A stretch of 64,000 nt of DNA. Source: Desertivirga brevis. GTDB taxonomy: Bacteria > Bacteroidota > Bacteroidia > Sphingobacteriales > Sphingobacteriaceae. Under the pieces are notes generated by a model. It was given only the letters and a program-made list of their open reading frames with translations, was not told the DNA's origin and made no database searches. This document shows, piece by piece, positions 17,502 through 26,014 of this stretch (positions are counted from its first letter, which is position 1; every line of letters begins with the position of its first letter). Where the stretch lies: NCBI RefSeq assembly GCF_017355835.1, contig NZ_JAFEWF010000005.1, forward strand, positions 186,001 through 250,000. Reading direction: 5' to 3'. Both the position numbers and the translations under genes were made by a program.

Positions 17502-17839
17502 CCTTTTTTCTTACCCGTGTTCGGGAATGCTTGTAGACTGATTCGGAGTCCCTCCGTCTCTCAGACGACTCTCCTCCGAGTCTTGGCCGACTTTAGACGA
17601 AGCGCAGTAAAAGAAAAGTAAAAGCGTTCCCGAAGCGTTCCCGAACCAGTCTGGAAGAAGAGTAAAAGCGGAGTCGAATAAAAGACGAAGATGAGTAGAA
17701 GAAGATTAGTAGGGAACACAAGTGTGCCAGGGTACTTTATCTGAATGGCAGGAATAAGCTGAAAGACAGTACTAATATACAAATATTTCTATTAGGAACA
17801 ATATATTTTACAGTTGCAATCAATTAGAAACAAAACGAA
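17502..17839. repeat. Gene-free 338 bp with direct and inverted repeats
   Basis: The segment holds a tandem direct repeat gaagcgttccc (about 17629-17650), an inverted partner gttcgggaatgc (about 17519), repeated agactg-ttcgg blocks in both orientations and a cggag/ctccg hairpin around 17542-17578. The rest is purine-rich (aagaagagtaaaag, gacgaagatgag). No protein-like frame is seen. It could be a remnant of a mobile or REP-like element, or a structured 3' region of the HEPN mRNA. Confidence 0.35.
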
Positions 17840-18298
17840 ATGAAAGCTATTTTTACAATGATGAAGAAACTGATTTTTATTCTGCTATTGGTAGGTGCAA
17901 AAGGGGCTGTGGCTCAGATCCAGGCACCACCATCTTATCCACGACCAACGCAGGCAGCTACCGAAAGGATAAAATTTATCACCGCAGATAAGGTAGGCGA
18001 GCATATTGGTGATTCCGTCAGGGTTGCCGATTCGGTATACAGCACCCGTTTTATCGCTGGTAATACCCCCATCACTTTCCTAAACCTTGGCGGTAACTAT
18101 CCTAACCAGAAATTAACCATAGTGATTAAAGGCGAAGCAAGAAAGAACTTTTCAGCAGCTCCGGAGGAGGTATATAAGGGTAAATACATTGCAGTTGAAG
18201 GCAACATCACGGAATATAAAGGTCGGCCACAAATGGAGGTTTATGATCCTCGGCAGATTCACTTTATGGAGAAGATGGCGGCGAGGGAAGTGAAGTGA
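17840..18298 (+). CDS. Secreted OB-fold-like protein
   Basis: This 152-residue protein has a signal peptide (LIFILLLVGAKGAVAQ). The mature part reads as an OB fold: VGEHIGDSVRVADSVYSTR, then TFLNLGGNYPNQKLTIVIKG, and YKGKYIAVEGNITEYKGRPQ. Periplasmic OB-fold proteins of this kind are frequent in Bacteroidota, but their ligands are unknown. Start codons at 17840, 17858 and 17861 are all possible, and all keep the signal. The stop is 47 bp before the second WG-repeat gene, so the two may be cotranscribed. Confidence 0.65.
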   Translation: MKAIFTMMKKLIFILLLVGAKGAVAQIQAPPSYPRPTQAATERIKFITADKVGEHIGDSVRVADSVYSTRFIAGNTPITFLNLGGNYPNQKLTIVIKGEARKNFSAAPEEVYKGKYIAVEGNITEYKGRPQMEVYDPRQIHFMEKMAAREVK

Positions 18299-18345
18299 TA
18301 AATATTCTTTTTCCAAAATTGGCAATCGGAAAAACTATTAATGGT

Positions 18346-18969
18346 ATGAGGTTTCTTAGAATAATATGGTTACTTCTTCTAGCAGTACCAATAGTTCTGC
18401 AGGCGCAACGAAAATTTACTGTTAAAGAAGTAGTTGGAAAGGGATGGAAGTCTCAGTACTATATGGTTGATGAAAAGGGAAAAACAGTTAAAAAACTGGA
18501 TATGGCGAAATACACGATGTGTTTAAGTGGATTTAAGCCCGGCTATTTTGCAGTTTTTGGTATTAAAGGAGTAAAGGGTTGGTCAGCGATAGACATTAAC
18601 GAAAAGATTTTGTTTAAAGTTTACAACACGAGTTTTGGTGAACCTAGTCCCGACGAGTTAAGGGAAGGCAAAATCAGAATTGTGGATGCTTCTGGAAAAA
18701 TAGGTTTTGCCAACTACCTCGGAAAAGTTGTGATCAAACCTCAGTTTGAAATCGCAAGCTCTTTTTATAAGGGGAAAGCTTTGATTGGACAAAAGTGTAA
18801 GATGGTGCCTTGGGATAAACACGCGGATGAGAAAAGTGCTTGTCACCACTATGATATAGTATGTAAGGAGCAAGGCTATATAAACTCTGAAGGGAAAGTA
18901 GAGCTGATTGGAAACTTCACTTACGAACAGGTGAAAAAGAGAATACAATGGAAAAGTGAGTATGAATAG
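18346..18969 (+). CDS. Secreted WG-repeat protein, copy 2
   Basis: This 207-residue paralogue of the gene at 12240 has the same signal peptide type (ending VLQAQ) and the same repeats (KGWSAIDINEKILFKVYN, SGKIGFANYLGKVVIKPQFE, QGYINSEGKVELIGNF). The similarity extends about 40 bp upstream of the ATG (ctttttcc, attgg, actattaatggtatgag), so the duplication included the leader. Differences are mostly conservative, which suggests both copies have been kept under selection. Confidence 0.75.
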   Translation: MRFLRIIWLLLLAVPIVLQAQRKFTVKEVVGKGWKSQYYMVDEKGKTVKKLDMAKYTMCLSGFKPGYFAVFGIKGVKGWSAIDINEKILFKVYNTSFGEPSPDELREGKIRIVDASGKIGFANYLGKVVIKPQFEIASSFYKGKALIGQKCKMVPWDKHADEKSACHHYDIVCKEQGYINSEGKVELIGNFTYEQVKKRIQWKSEYE

Positions 18970-19015
18970 GGGTGTAGAAGAAATCTTTGATTTTTAAGCT
19001 CAAAAGCCAGCTAGT

Positions 19016-19396
19016 TCAATTACCTACTTTATATTCCTTAATTAATGCTTCCACCGGAATTTGTAAAAGTCGGCTAAATTTCCTAATCATGGTTAGAGAA
19101 AGAGCCTGCTTGTAATTTAAAACTTTACTTATAGTGCCCTTATCTCCATATTCCTTTGCCGGGTTTGCAGATTTATATCCAAAATCTTCCATTCTGATCT
19201 TTATCAGCTCTACTGGATCTACTTCAGGAAGATCATCCTGCGACTTTTTGTACTGTGAAATGAGGTGCGCTAGTAAAACCTTTTCTTTATGTTCATCAGA
19301 GCCTCTCGATGTGCGTTTGATTTGTTCATACCTGGAAACGGCATTGTTATAGTCGTCTTCAGATTCGATTAAATACCATTGTGGTTTTCCAGTCAT
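19016..19396 (-). CDS. higA: HigA-type antitoxin (XRE/COG5499)
   Basis: This 126-residue protein has the two-part layout of Bacteroidota HigA antitoxins. An N-terminal helical part (EDDYNNAVSRYEQI) is followed from about residue 60 by an XRE helix-turn-helix: VDPVELIKIRMEDFGYK, GDKGTISKVLNYKQALSLTM, FSRLLQIPVEALIKEY. Such proteins bind and neutralise HigB mRNA interferase and repress the operon. Here the toxin gene expected just upstream is gone except for its last 17 codons. This is thus an orphan antitoxin, perhaps acting only as a regulator or anti-addiction factor. Confidence 0.8.
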   Translation of the reverse strand: MTGKPQWYLIESEDDYNNAVSRYEQIKRTSRGSDEHKEKVLLAHLISQYKKSQDDLPEVDPVELIKIRMEDFGYKSANPAKEYGDKGTISKVLNYKQALSLTMIRKFSRLLQIPVEALIKEYKVGN

Positions 19397-19431
19397 ATCT
19401 TTTTCTATTTAAATATTAAGGCCAAATCCAT

Positions 19432-19485
19432 TCAGATCGTTTTAGCGTCCACTTTGTCGTACTCCTGGTGATATTGAAACTTCCT
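19432..19485 (-). pseudogene. Last codons of a HigB toxin gene
   Basis: Just upstream of higA the minus strand reads RKFQYHQEYDKVDAKTI-stop. HigB toxins of this family end H-x-EYDKIDAxTI-stop at exactly this place, so this is the 3' end of a toxin gene. In the same frame a TGA lies 10 codons further upstream and no earlier HigB sequence is visible. The toxin is lost while the antitoxin is intact. Confidence 0.7.
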
Positions 19486-19601
19486 ACGCCGGGTCGTTCC
19501 CGCTATTCAGCGAAAATTTCTCAGGGAAAAATAGGCTCCTTTGATAAGTTTTGTTACCTACTCTGTAAGCATATTTAATTCTGGTATCTTCTTTATGGAT
19601 T

Positions 19602-20102
19602 TTAATATCCTAATCCCCACAGTGATTGCGCTACCTCCTTAAATAGGCTATAAGAAGGTTGGTCAAGTAAAAAGACTTTGGATTCGTTACGAAGGATCAT
19701 AGCGGGGTTATCCTTTAATACTTCAGCGGCAAATGAAGCATCCCGTGCTCCAAGATCAAACTTTGTTCCTCCAATAATTATCCAATTACCACTATTCTTA
19801 GCCTTGTCGTAGTTCCTGTCTACAAAATCCTGGTCCCCAATATTAAGCGACAATTGACTAATAGCCTCTGGCTCAAACCTGATACGATTATCAAGGAAAA
19901 GCTTACTAAATGCAGCAATTGCACCGACAGGAAGAGTTAAGATCGCCACCAATAAAGTAAAGACACTCAGTGCTTCTATAATACCAATCTTAATTAGATC
20001 CAATACCCCTGTTAAGACTCCAAAAATGGCGAAGTTGATGATAGCGACGTTCACTATCTTATTAAGGAGTCTTTCTGTGTTTGATATAAATTGTAATGTC
20101 AA
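19602..20102 (-). CDS. Membrane protein of unknown function, 166 residues
   Basis: Two membrane helices (about 17-38 and 42-66) are followed by a soluble domain with GNWIIIGGTKFDLGARDASF and a C-terminal YSLFKEVAQSLWGLGY. No family is recognised. The start codon is followed by an amphipathic helix (FISNTERLLNKIV). No cotranscribed neighbour is apparent. Confidence 0.5.
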   Translation of the reverse strand: MTLQFISNTERLLNKIVNVAIINFAIFGVLTGVLDLIKIGIIEALSVFTLLVAILTLPVGAIAAFSKLFLDNRIRFEPEAISQLSLNIGDQDFVDRNYDKAKNSGNWIIIGGTKFDLGARDASFAAEVLKDNPAMILRNESKVFLLDQPSYSLFKEVAQSLWGLGY

Positions 20103-20459
20103 GGAAAGATTGCGGAAATTTTATGTTTATACTAATGTAGTAGAAAGTGTTGAAATTTAAAAGATATTGTCACCCATTTTTGTGCGGTGCTCAATATAAA
20201 AATTCCACGGAAGACATCGGCATATTTATGTATCTAAGGTGCCAAATCGAATATCCAAATCTACAAGTGCCTAACCAGGAAGGCCGAGTGTAGAATTTGG
20301 ATGAGACTTCAAATAAGTACAGGGGCGTGCGCTTGGAAGCACCGAGGTCTTGTACTTGTAAGATTTGCTAAAGTAGACAGGATTATTGTTTTTGTTTGTC
20401 TACCTAAGTTTTTTTGACCCCTTCTTTTTCCGATATTGGTAAATTGAAAGTCTTTCACA
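20103..20459. other. Intergenic 357 bp
   Basis: No protein-like frame is seen. A small inverted repeat, gtagaca and tgtctac (20373-20403), encloses a T-rich stretch. Near the end the sequence cttctttttccgatattgg (20419-20438) repeats the leader found before the WG-repeat gene at 12240 and may carry promoter elements for the SH3 gene. Confidence 0.4.
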
Positions 20460-21161
20460 ATGATTCAATCAAGGGCCCTTCTACTATTGCTAGTTATTAT
20501 AAACATCAAACTATCCTTTGCCCAGTTAGCAATAATTAAAGATCCGGATGGCTATGTAAATGTCCGGCAGGATAAAAGTATTGAAGCAAAAGTTATTGCC
20601 AAGCTGTTCAATGACGACATTGTTATGGTATATTACGAGCCGGGAACTTTGTGGCGGGAGGTTTTCAAAACCTCCAAGTTCGGGGACATACACGGTTATA
20701 TAAATAAAAGCAGGCTGACTGAGCTTACTCAGCTTGAATCGATAGCTGGAACGAGTGCTTTTCGAAACCGAAATGGAAATTCACTTTCCATTACCAACGA
20801 TACCCTGTCGTTTTCTATTTCACTTAAACCATTCAATATTAAAGCACACCAAATTGAAAGGACAAAAGAAGGATACGTGCAAAAGATAGATGGAAGAATA
20901 CCCTGGGGTATTGATGGAAATCTCCCCAAAATGGAAATATCAGGAATTTCTTTAAAAATTAAGGGAAAACTTGTTGTCATTCCCCCCAGCTGCTACAAAG
21001 ATTTATTTGAAATTGGGCTGGAAAGTCTGAATATCTACCACGACAATAGAGGAACTACCTATATTTATTTTCCTAATAACAGCGATGGAGCGGGAGGGTA
21101 TTTTGGTACTTGGGTAATAAAGGGGGGATTGTATAAGAACAGGTATGTGGATACTCTTTAA
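20460..21161 (+). CDS. Secreted SH3b-domain protein
   Basis: The protein has 233 residues. A signal peptide (LLLLLVIINIKLSFAQ) precedes an SH3b domain at about 25-90: DGYVNVRQDKSIEAKVIAKL, then a WREVF strand and GDIHGYINKSRL. The C-terminal 140 residues are beta-rich and unrecognised. SH3b domains here likely bind peptidoglycan or envelope ligands. A relic ending MFW-stop follows 80 bp downstream, as after the WG-repeat gene at 12240. Confidence 0.75.
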   Translation: MIQSRALLLLLVIINIKLSFAQLAIIKDPDGYVNVRQDKSIEAKVIAKLFNDDIVMVYYEPGTLWREVFKTSKFGDIHGYINKSRLTELTQLESIAGTSAFRNRNGNSLSITNDTLSFSISLKPFNIKAHQIERTKEGYVQKIDGRIPWGIDGNLPKMEISGISLKIKGKLVVIPPSCYKDLFEIGLESLNIYHDNRGTTYIYFPNNSDGAGGYFGTWVIKGGLYKNRYVDTL

Positions 21162-21240
21162 GGGAGAAGGAACAAGAGCAGGACTAGTTGCAGCTCGTTC
21201 AAGAGGCCACTCCGGCGACCACAGGGATAATCAGACAATA

Positions 21241-21309
21241 GGAACGGGGAATCATTACCAGGAATTCAGACTGATTTTGTGGAAAGGGAAGAACCCGATG
21301 TTCTGGTAG
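21241..21309 (+). pseudogene. Short 3' coding relic ending MFW-stop, copy 2
   Basis: The frame reads GTGNHYQEFRLILWKG and ends MFW-stop. It matches the relic at 12874-12942 at DNA and peptide level and has no start codon. Both relics lie just downstream of a secreted-protein gene that has the ccgatattgg leader. Confidence 0.4.
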
Positions 21310-21393
21310 ATTTATTCTCCTGGTATAAGGATTAAAAGATTGAGGGATTTATAAATACGATCCCCCGATCCATGATCATTGCAGGTAGGTCAA

Positions 21394-22278
21394 TTATTTT
21401 AAACTTACCGGCCTAAGGGTATACCCCGCACTTTTTAATAACTCAATTATACCTTCTTTTCCTGGTAAGTGCCCTGCGCCAACAGCCAGAAACACGTTTC
21501 CTTTATTAAAAAAATCTGGTAAAAGCTTTACCCATTCCTTGTTGCGGTCGGTTAATAATGTTTTTAATTGTTCTGCACTGGAGTCGGGGCTTTCGCGGAT
21601 TAATTTTTCTATCTGTGAAAGGTTTTCTGATTTGTAAGCTTCAAATAGTTTTTTTGATTCATTTGCGTAGCGCTCATTGTTACGTACCGTTTTCAAAAGG
21701 TCTTTCTTCTGTTTCTCGATTGGTGTATTGAGCAATAATGCGGACTGCTTTTCAATAGTCTCGAGGCCGGCTACCTGTTTGCCAGTCTTTGCGCCTTCTT
21801 TTTGGAAAAATATATCCAGTCCGGGGTTTTCCGGACTTATATTCCCTGGAGCAATTTTTGCCACCAGGATGATTTGTACGGTTGCGGGCTTAAGGGCATT
21901 GTAAACAGATAGCGGTGCGCCTGTCTTTGCCTTCATTACAGCATCCACCTCTGAAAACTCTGCAGGCGAAAGTACTTCATTCAAACCTTTCCCCTGTAAG
22001 GTCATATAAGGCATCATTTTTTGAGCCATTGTCATTTCGTCCTCAATAACAATCTCTCCAATAACAAGCTTAGAGTTCTGAAATACCTTCATCAGGCCGG
22101 GTAAGGTGTCAGTGAAACTTTTTCCCATAAGGTGGTAAGTCCCGTACAGGTACGATTTTTCTTGTAAGCCTTTACCGCTTATTTCCCAGAGCAAACCATT
22201 TTCGGATGTACTGGATTGGGCAAAAGATTGTAGCGCGAATAGCGCCGCGATGATAAGATTTAATAGTTTTATTTTCAT
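21394..22278 (-). CDS. TraB/GumN family protein
   Basis: This 294-residue protein has a signal peptide (LIIAALFALQSFAQ). Conserved TraB/GumN features are all visible: SYLYGTYHLMG, an IGEI segment, PGLDIFFQKEGAKTGK followed by VAGLETIEKQ, a VRNNERYA motif, and the C-terminal VFLAVGAGHLPGKEGI. Families of this type include Tiki-like metalloprotease folds with GxxH and GxHLPG motifs. The two His-containing motifs are present, so a periplasmic metal-dependent hydrolase is plausible. The substrate is unknown. It is transcribed alone. Confidence 0.85.
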   Translation of the reverse strand: MKIKLLNLIIAALFALQSFAQSSTSENGLLWEISGKGLQEKSYLYGTYHLMGKSFTDTLPGLMKVFQNSKLVIGEIVIEDEMTMAQKMMPYMTLQGKGLNEVLSPAEFSEVDAVMKAKTGAPLSVYNALKPATVQIILVAKIAPGNISPENPGLDIFFQKEGAKTGKQVAGLETIEKQSALLLNTPIEKQKKDLLKTVRNNERYANESKKLFEAYKSENLSQIEKLIRESPDSSAEQLKTLLTDRNKEWVKLLPDFFNKGNVFLAVGAGHLPGKEGIIELLKSAGYTLRPVSLK

Positions 22279-22593
22279 TTTTATTAATTGATGTACTGCA
22301 AGATCACCAAAGGTCGGCCAAAGTTCTGTTTCTACGGTCTCATGCCTGTTTAATAATCTGATCGAAGTTTTGATTATCGAAATTTGGCGAGCTCTGAAAA
22401 CTGCTTCCCAGTAGCTAAGTTAGGGAAAAAGCATATACCTACTTTCTCCATTTGATATTTCACTTAAACGGTGTTGTATCGGTTTTTGCGAGCGATCTAC
22501 TGTTGCTTTTTTTATAAAAACTCATATTTCCGGTGCTGGAAATAAGTAAATTATATAAATTTAGGGCTTTAATTCTAATCGAATTAAAGTTTG
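22279..22593. other. Divergent intergenic region, 315 bp
   Basis: This is the shared upstream region of the TraB-like gene (minus) and the lipoprotein gene (plus). A small hairpin atttcc/ggaaat lies at about 22529-22546. The last 40 bp before the plus-strand gene are AT-rich. I see no coding frame and no clear TAnnTTTG box. Confidence 0.4.
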
Positions 22594-23436
22594 ATGAGTA
22601 TGAGACTAGCCTTTATTGCAATTGCAGCACTATGTTCTATTAGCTGTAAGCCTTCTATTGAAAATCAGTTGCAGGGTAAGTGGGATTTCTACAAGGTCGA
22701 GTCCAGGGCCGAACGCGAATTTGAAAACAGCGACCACTTATCGATTAAAGTATTTGATGGTGTTTCCTCGCGTATTTTTGCCTCTAACTATATGTACTTC
22801 GAGGATGAAAAGAAGTGCACGGGTATACTTGGAGCAGAGACCGGAAATTATTTCTCAGGTAACTGGCATATAGAACCTAAAGATTCTACTTTATATTTAA
22901 CTATTGAGGGGAAGGACGTTGCTTTCTTTAAAATTGAAAATATTGTAGATGATAAACTATACTGTACTTTTAAGAAAGCGCAGAAGAAATATTCATTGAT
23001 CAGTCTTGATCAAATCCTTGTATTTAAGAGATCGCAGGAGGGAAATGAAGATGAAATGTCTTATACGAAGCCGCAGTTCAACCAGTGGCGCATCAAACCG
23101 AAGACATCTGAAAACTTCAATCAAATTAAAGAGCGTGTAAAAGGTGCCCTTCGCTATTCTGCCCTTGTGTGTAAGCTTGGTATGAAGTATAAAAGCAGGT
23201 CGGTTTCTACAGCCACTTTCAACCTGCCTTTGAAATATTATTCTAACGGGGTTATGATGAAGCCTCTTGGGGAATGTAAAGATTGGACGGCTCTTTTCTA
23301 TGATGAGTACGATGCCCTTGTAGGCTACAATATTGTTGTTAAAGCCATTAAATCTGATTTGATCGTTCCTAGACTAGACTCTCCCATGGAAACGAATGAA
23401 TTTATATTTACAGAGTTGTTGAAAACGATGAATTAA
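22594..23436 (+). CDS. Lipoprotein of unknown function, 280 residues
   Basis: The N-terminus is a lipoprotein signal with a SISC lipobox. After that come a lipocalin-like segment (LQGKWDFYKVESRAE, a YMYFEDEKKCTG strand, NWHIEPKDSTLYL) and a C-terminal domain rich in aromatic residues (ECKDWTALFYDEYDALVGYN). The LQGKW start is common in Bacteroidota lipocalin-like proteins. ATGs at 22594 and 22600 both fit, and TTG at 22591 is less likely. Confidence 0.65.
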   Translation: MSMRLAFIAIAALCSISCKPSIENQLQGKWDFYKVESRAEREFENSDHLSIKVFDGVSSRIFASNYMYFEDEKKCTGILGAETGNYFSGNWHIEPKDSTLYLTIEGKDVAFFKIENIVDDKLYCTFKKAQKKYSLISLDQILVFKRSQEGNEDEMSYTKPQFNQWRIKPKTSENFNQIKERVKGALRYSALVCKLGMKYKSRSVSTATFNLPLKYYSNGVMMKPLGECKDWTALFYDEYDALVGYNIVVKAIKSDLIVPRLDSPMETNEFIFTELLKTMN

Positions 23437-23543
23437 GAAAAGTACTAGACAGCAGGAGTATTTTTTTAGGAGCAGGCATACTCCAAATCCTTTTATTTTC
23501 AATTTCACTTATAATAATAAGAATTGTTTTATTCTATGAAAAA

Positions 23544-24044
23544 ATGCAACTCCACATACTAATCATTAGCACTCTTTTTTTATCTGCTTGTTTCTCTGAT
23601 GATCCGAAGAGTACTTTCGCGGAACGGACAGGATTGACAATTAGTGAATCAACATCCAATCTTGTTGTTACTGATGGATATGCTTTTTTATCAGGCGAAT
23701 ATAGTATTGTATTTAGGACTACAAATAGCCAAATAAAAAAGTGGTTAGCTTCTGCGCCGCCTTGGAATAATGGGCGCTGGCATAAAGGAAGTATCCCACA
23801 CAACATTGGGGTGGCCTGTCAGTTTAATTTCAAAGAAAGGGTTGGACTGGTAGAAACTGAAAAGGGTGAAAAGTGGTATTATGGTGATGATGATTTATCT
23901 AAGCTTCTTAATGATACTACAAACTATTTTAGTTATGTTGAGGATTGCTGTTCCAATGATAAAGGCCTGAGGTTTCATGATCGTCGTCTACTAATTATTC
24001 AACCTGCCACGAAGATGGTGTATTATAGCGTATGGGATTATTAG
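23544..24044 (+). CDS. Small lipoprotein, unknown, 166 residues
   Basis: A lipoprotein signal with lipobox LSAC (Cys16) precedes a 150-residue mature domain. It contains SGEYSIVFRTTNSQIKKWLA, WNNGRWHKGSIP and a CC pair (VEDCCSND). The family is not recognised. It follows the previous lipoprotein gene by 107 bp. A strong bidirectional hairpin lies 85 bp downstream. Confidence 0.6.
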   Translation: MQLHILIISTLFLSACFSDDPKSTFAERTGLTISESTSNLVVTDGYAFLSGEYSIVFRTTNSQIKKWLASAPPWNNGRWHKGSIPHNIGVACQFNFKERVGLVETEKGEKWYYGDDDLSKLLNDTTNYFSYVEDCCSNDKGLRFHDRRLLIIQPATKMVYYSVWDY

Positions 24045-24128
24045 AGCTTGTTTGTAATTTAGAACTATACCTAAAGGAATGCGATCCTTGCCCTCACTTA
24101 AAAAATTGCAAAAAAGAATTTAAGCATA

Positions 24129-24156
24129 AAAACCTCTGCTGGTCAGCAGAGGTTTT
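24129..24156. terminator. Perfect bidirectional hairpin terminator
   Basis: AAAACCTCTGCTG and CAGCAGAGGTTTT form a 13-bp perfect stem around GT (in practice an 11-bp stem with a 6-nt loop). T-runs lie at both ends. It separates the converging lipoprotein gene (plus) and the small membrane protein gene (minus). Confidence 0.8.
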
Positions 24157-24179
24157 CACACTATTAACAGTGGCATAAA

Positions 24180-24329
24180 TTAATCCCAAGCCATAAATCC
24201 TTGATATGCAAAATACAGTATAGCTATGTAAAAGCTGTATTTGATGATTTTTTTGATGGCTTTGTAGGTTGCGAACAAATAGGGGTTGTACATTGATTTG
24301 TCGAAAGTTGTTTTTGGTGCTTGTTCCAT
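24180..24329 (-). CDS. Small membrane protein, 49 residues
   Basis: The minus strand encodes MEQAPKTTFDKSMYNPYLF, a basic segment, and one membrane helix (YSFYIAILYFAYQGFMAW). It starts 28 bp after the SRPBCC gene and ends 24 bp before a strong terminator, so it fits as the last gene of the NmrA-like/SRPBCC operon. The positive-inside pattern and operon position make it credible despite its size. Function is unknown. Confidence 0.65.
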   Translation of the reverse strand: MEQAPKTTFDKSMYNPYLFATYKAIKKIIKYSFYIAILYFAYQGFMAWD

Positions 24330-24357
24330 TTTATTGATATTTAGATGATTAATTAGA

Positions 24358-24885
24358 TTATTGTTTTTCAGCTTCGGCTTTCAGATTGTTCAGCCATGTT
24401 TGTAATGATTGTTCCAGTCCGTTTTGAAATTTAGCTTGCATTAATGTAACTAGCCATCCTTCCATGCTTTCCTCAACACGAACGACCGTATTGTCGCCGT
24501 CCTGCAGAAATTGCCAATTGTGAATGGCGAAGGCTCCTAAGGCTTTGCCTGACCAGCCAATTTTCTGGGCGGGTATTGCGGTATGTAAGGTTGAATGAAT
24601 AGTTAATCCACCACTTTTCCAATCAAAGCTGCTGCCTTTTGCAAATGGTCCTGTTAATATAGGCTCTTGGACGTCATTGTGCCATTCATCCCAATGATCT
24701 ATTTCACTCATAATTTTATAGACCTTCTGTGGCGAGGCATTTATTGTTATTTGCTGGTAGGTCTTTACCGGTGCATCGGGGTTAATGGATTCAGATACAG
24801 TATATGAACTGAAGATTTCTAGACCGACGATGGTAATTGCTAGTAAACCGATGGCTGCAAGCGAAACGTATAGTAACTTTTTCAT
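24358..24885 (-). CDS. SRPBCC (START/polyketide cyclase-like) protein
   Basis: The protein has 175 residues. An N-terminal membrane helix (about 4-24) precedes an SRPBCC domain: ITINASPQKVYKIMSEIDHW, EWHNDVQEP, KGSSFDWKSGG, VVRVEESMEGW and a C-terminal long helix. SRPBCC domains bind hydrophobic ligands in a deep pocket. The start lies 20 bp after the NAD(P)-binding gene, so the two are probably cotranscribed. A ligand-binding or handling role beside the reductase is inferred. Confidence 0.8.
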   Translation of the reverse strand: MKKLLYVSLAAIGLLAITIVGLEIFSSYTVSESINPDAPVKTYQQITINASPQKVYKIMSEIDHWDEWHNDVQEPILTGPFAKGSSFDWKSGGLTIHSTLHTAIPAQKIGWSGKALGAFAIHNWQFLQDGDNTVVRVEESMEGWLVTLMQAKFQNGLEQSLQTWLNNLKAEAEKQ

Positions 24886-24905
24886 TTCTTTTTTACGGGT
24901 TAGGG

Positions 24906-25775
24906 TTAATTGAAGAAGTTCTTATAATCGTTTACAAACTGCTCGAAGCTGGCGGCAGGATGTCCCGTGATCTCAGGCACTGTATCAAAAACTTCTGAGG
25001 CTTCTCCTCTTGCATAGTGCGCGTAATCCTCAATGAGACCACCTACCTGCCATTCCGGAAAACCGGCAGCAGTTAATGCCCCTTGCATTTGTTCGGGACT
25101 TATATCTACATAGGTAATTTCGGTTCCCAGTACACGTGAGAAGATTTCGGCCATTTGGAAATGGGTAAGTGCTTCTGGTCCCGTAATGTTATAGATCTTA
25201 TTTTCATGGTCAGGTTCAGTTAAAGCTTTTGCAGCTACCTCTGCTATATCCCTAATATCGACTGCGCTTACACTGGCGTTCCCTAAAGAGCCATAAAATT
25301 TCCGTTCCTTTCTTATATAGTGGCTGAATGCTGTAAATCCCTGCATAAATAGATTTGGACGCAGAAAGGTGTAATTCATGCCTAGCTCTTTGATCCTATT
25401 TTCGACGACCGCATGATATCGAAGAAAGCGTACCGGTGAAGCTTCATCAGCGGCTAGCTGCGATAGCTTTACAATTTGTTTAACGCCGACCTTATGCGCT
25501 GCGTTTACAAAGTTTAACTGGAGTTGCTCGGCGTTTTCTGATGAGTTAGTTAATAGAAATGCATTGTCAATGCCCTGCAACTCTTTCTCCAAGCTCTCGT
25601 TGTCGGCTAGATCACCAACGATTATCTGGGCTTGAGGTAAATGAGCCATTAAATCACCTTGTTCTTTATTCCGGACAAGTACTTTGAAAGAAGCTTTCAA
25701 ATTCACTAATTTCTTTACGAGTTGCGTTCCTACGCTTCCTGTTGCTCCTGTAATTAAAAGATTTGTTTGTTCCAT
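24906..25775 (-). CDS. NmrA-like NAD(P)-binding protein (SDR superfamily)
   Basis: The protein has 289 residues. The Rossmann motif GATGSVG is at residues 10-16, followed by VLVRNKEQGDLM and IVGDLADNESL, as in NmrA/QOR2-type atypical SDR proteins. Later motifs are HAVVENRIKELGMNYTFLRP, VSAVDIRDIAEVA and YNITGPEALTHFQMAEIF. Such proteins act as NAD(P)H-dependent quinone or enone reductases, or as redox sensors. The classical Tyr-xxx-Lys pair is not obvious, as usual for NmrA-like members. An AraC regulator lies 239 bp upstream on the same strand and may control it. Confidence 0.85.
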   Translation of the reverse strand: MEQTNLLITGATGSVGTQLVKKLVNLKASFKVLVRNKEQGDLMAHLPQAQIIVGDLADNESLEKELQGIDNAFLLTNSSENAEQLQLNFVNAAHKVGVKQIVKLSQLAADEASPVRFLRYHAVVENRIKELGMNYTFLRPNLFMQGFTAFSHYIRKERKFYGSLGNASVSAVDIRDIAEVAAKALTEPDHENKIYNITGPEALTHFQMAEIFSRVLGTEITYVDISPEQMQGALTAAGFPEWQVGGLIEDYAHYARGEASEVFDTVPEITGHPAASFEQFVNDYKNFFN

Positions 25776-26014
25776 GATCTTGTTTTTTGATACTGTAAAA
25801 TTCGGTTTAGTTGAAGAGGCAGAATTGTAAGAAAACGAAATGGGAACAGACCGGAACTAATTGGCCAAGCTCTAATTAAAATTGCGAGGGGTGGTATTGC
25901 GGGATTACCTTGGTAGATAAAAACAAGGTTTCGTGTTGTAGATGTCTAGAAATATCTTCGGGTGATTGCAATGCAATTAAAGGGTAGAGGGCATGGTGTC
26001 GATTCTGTGAGAGG

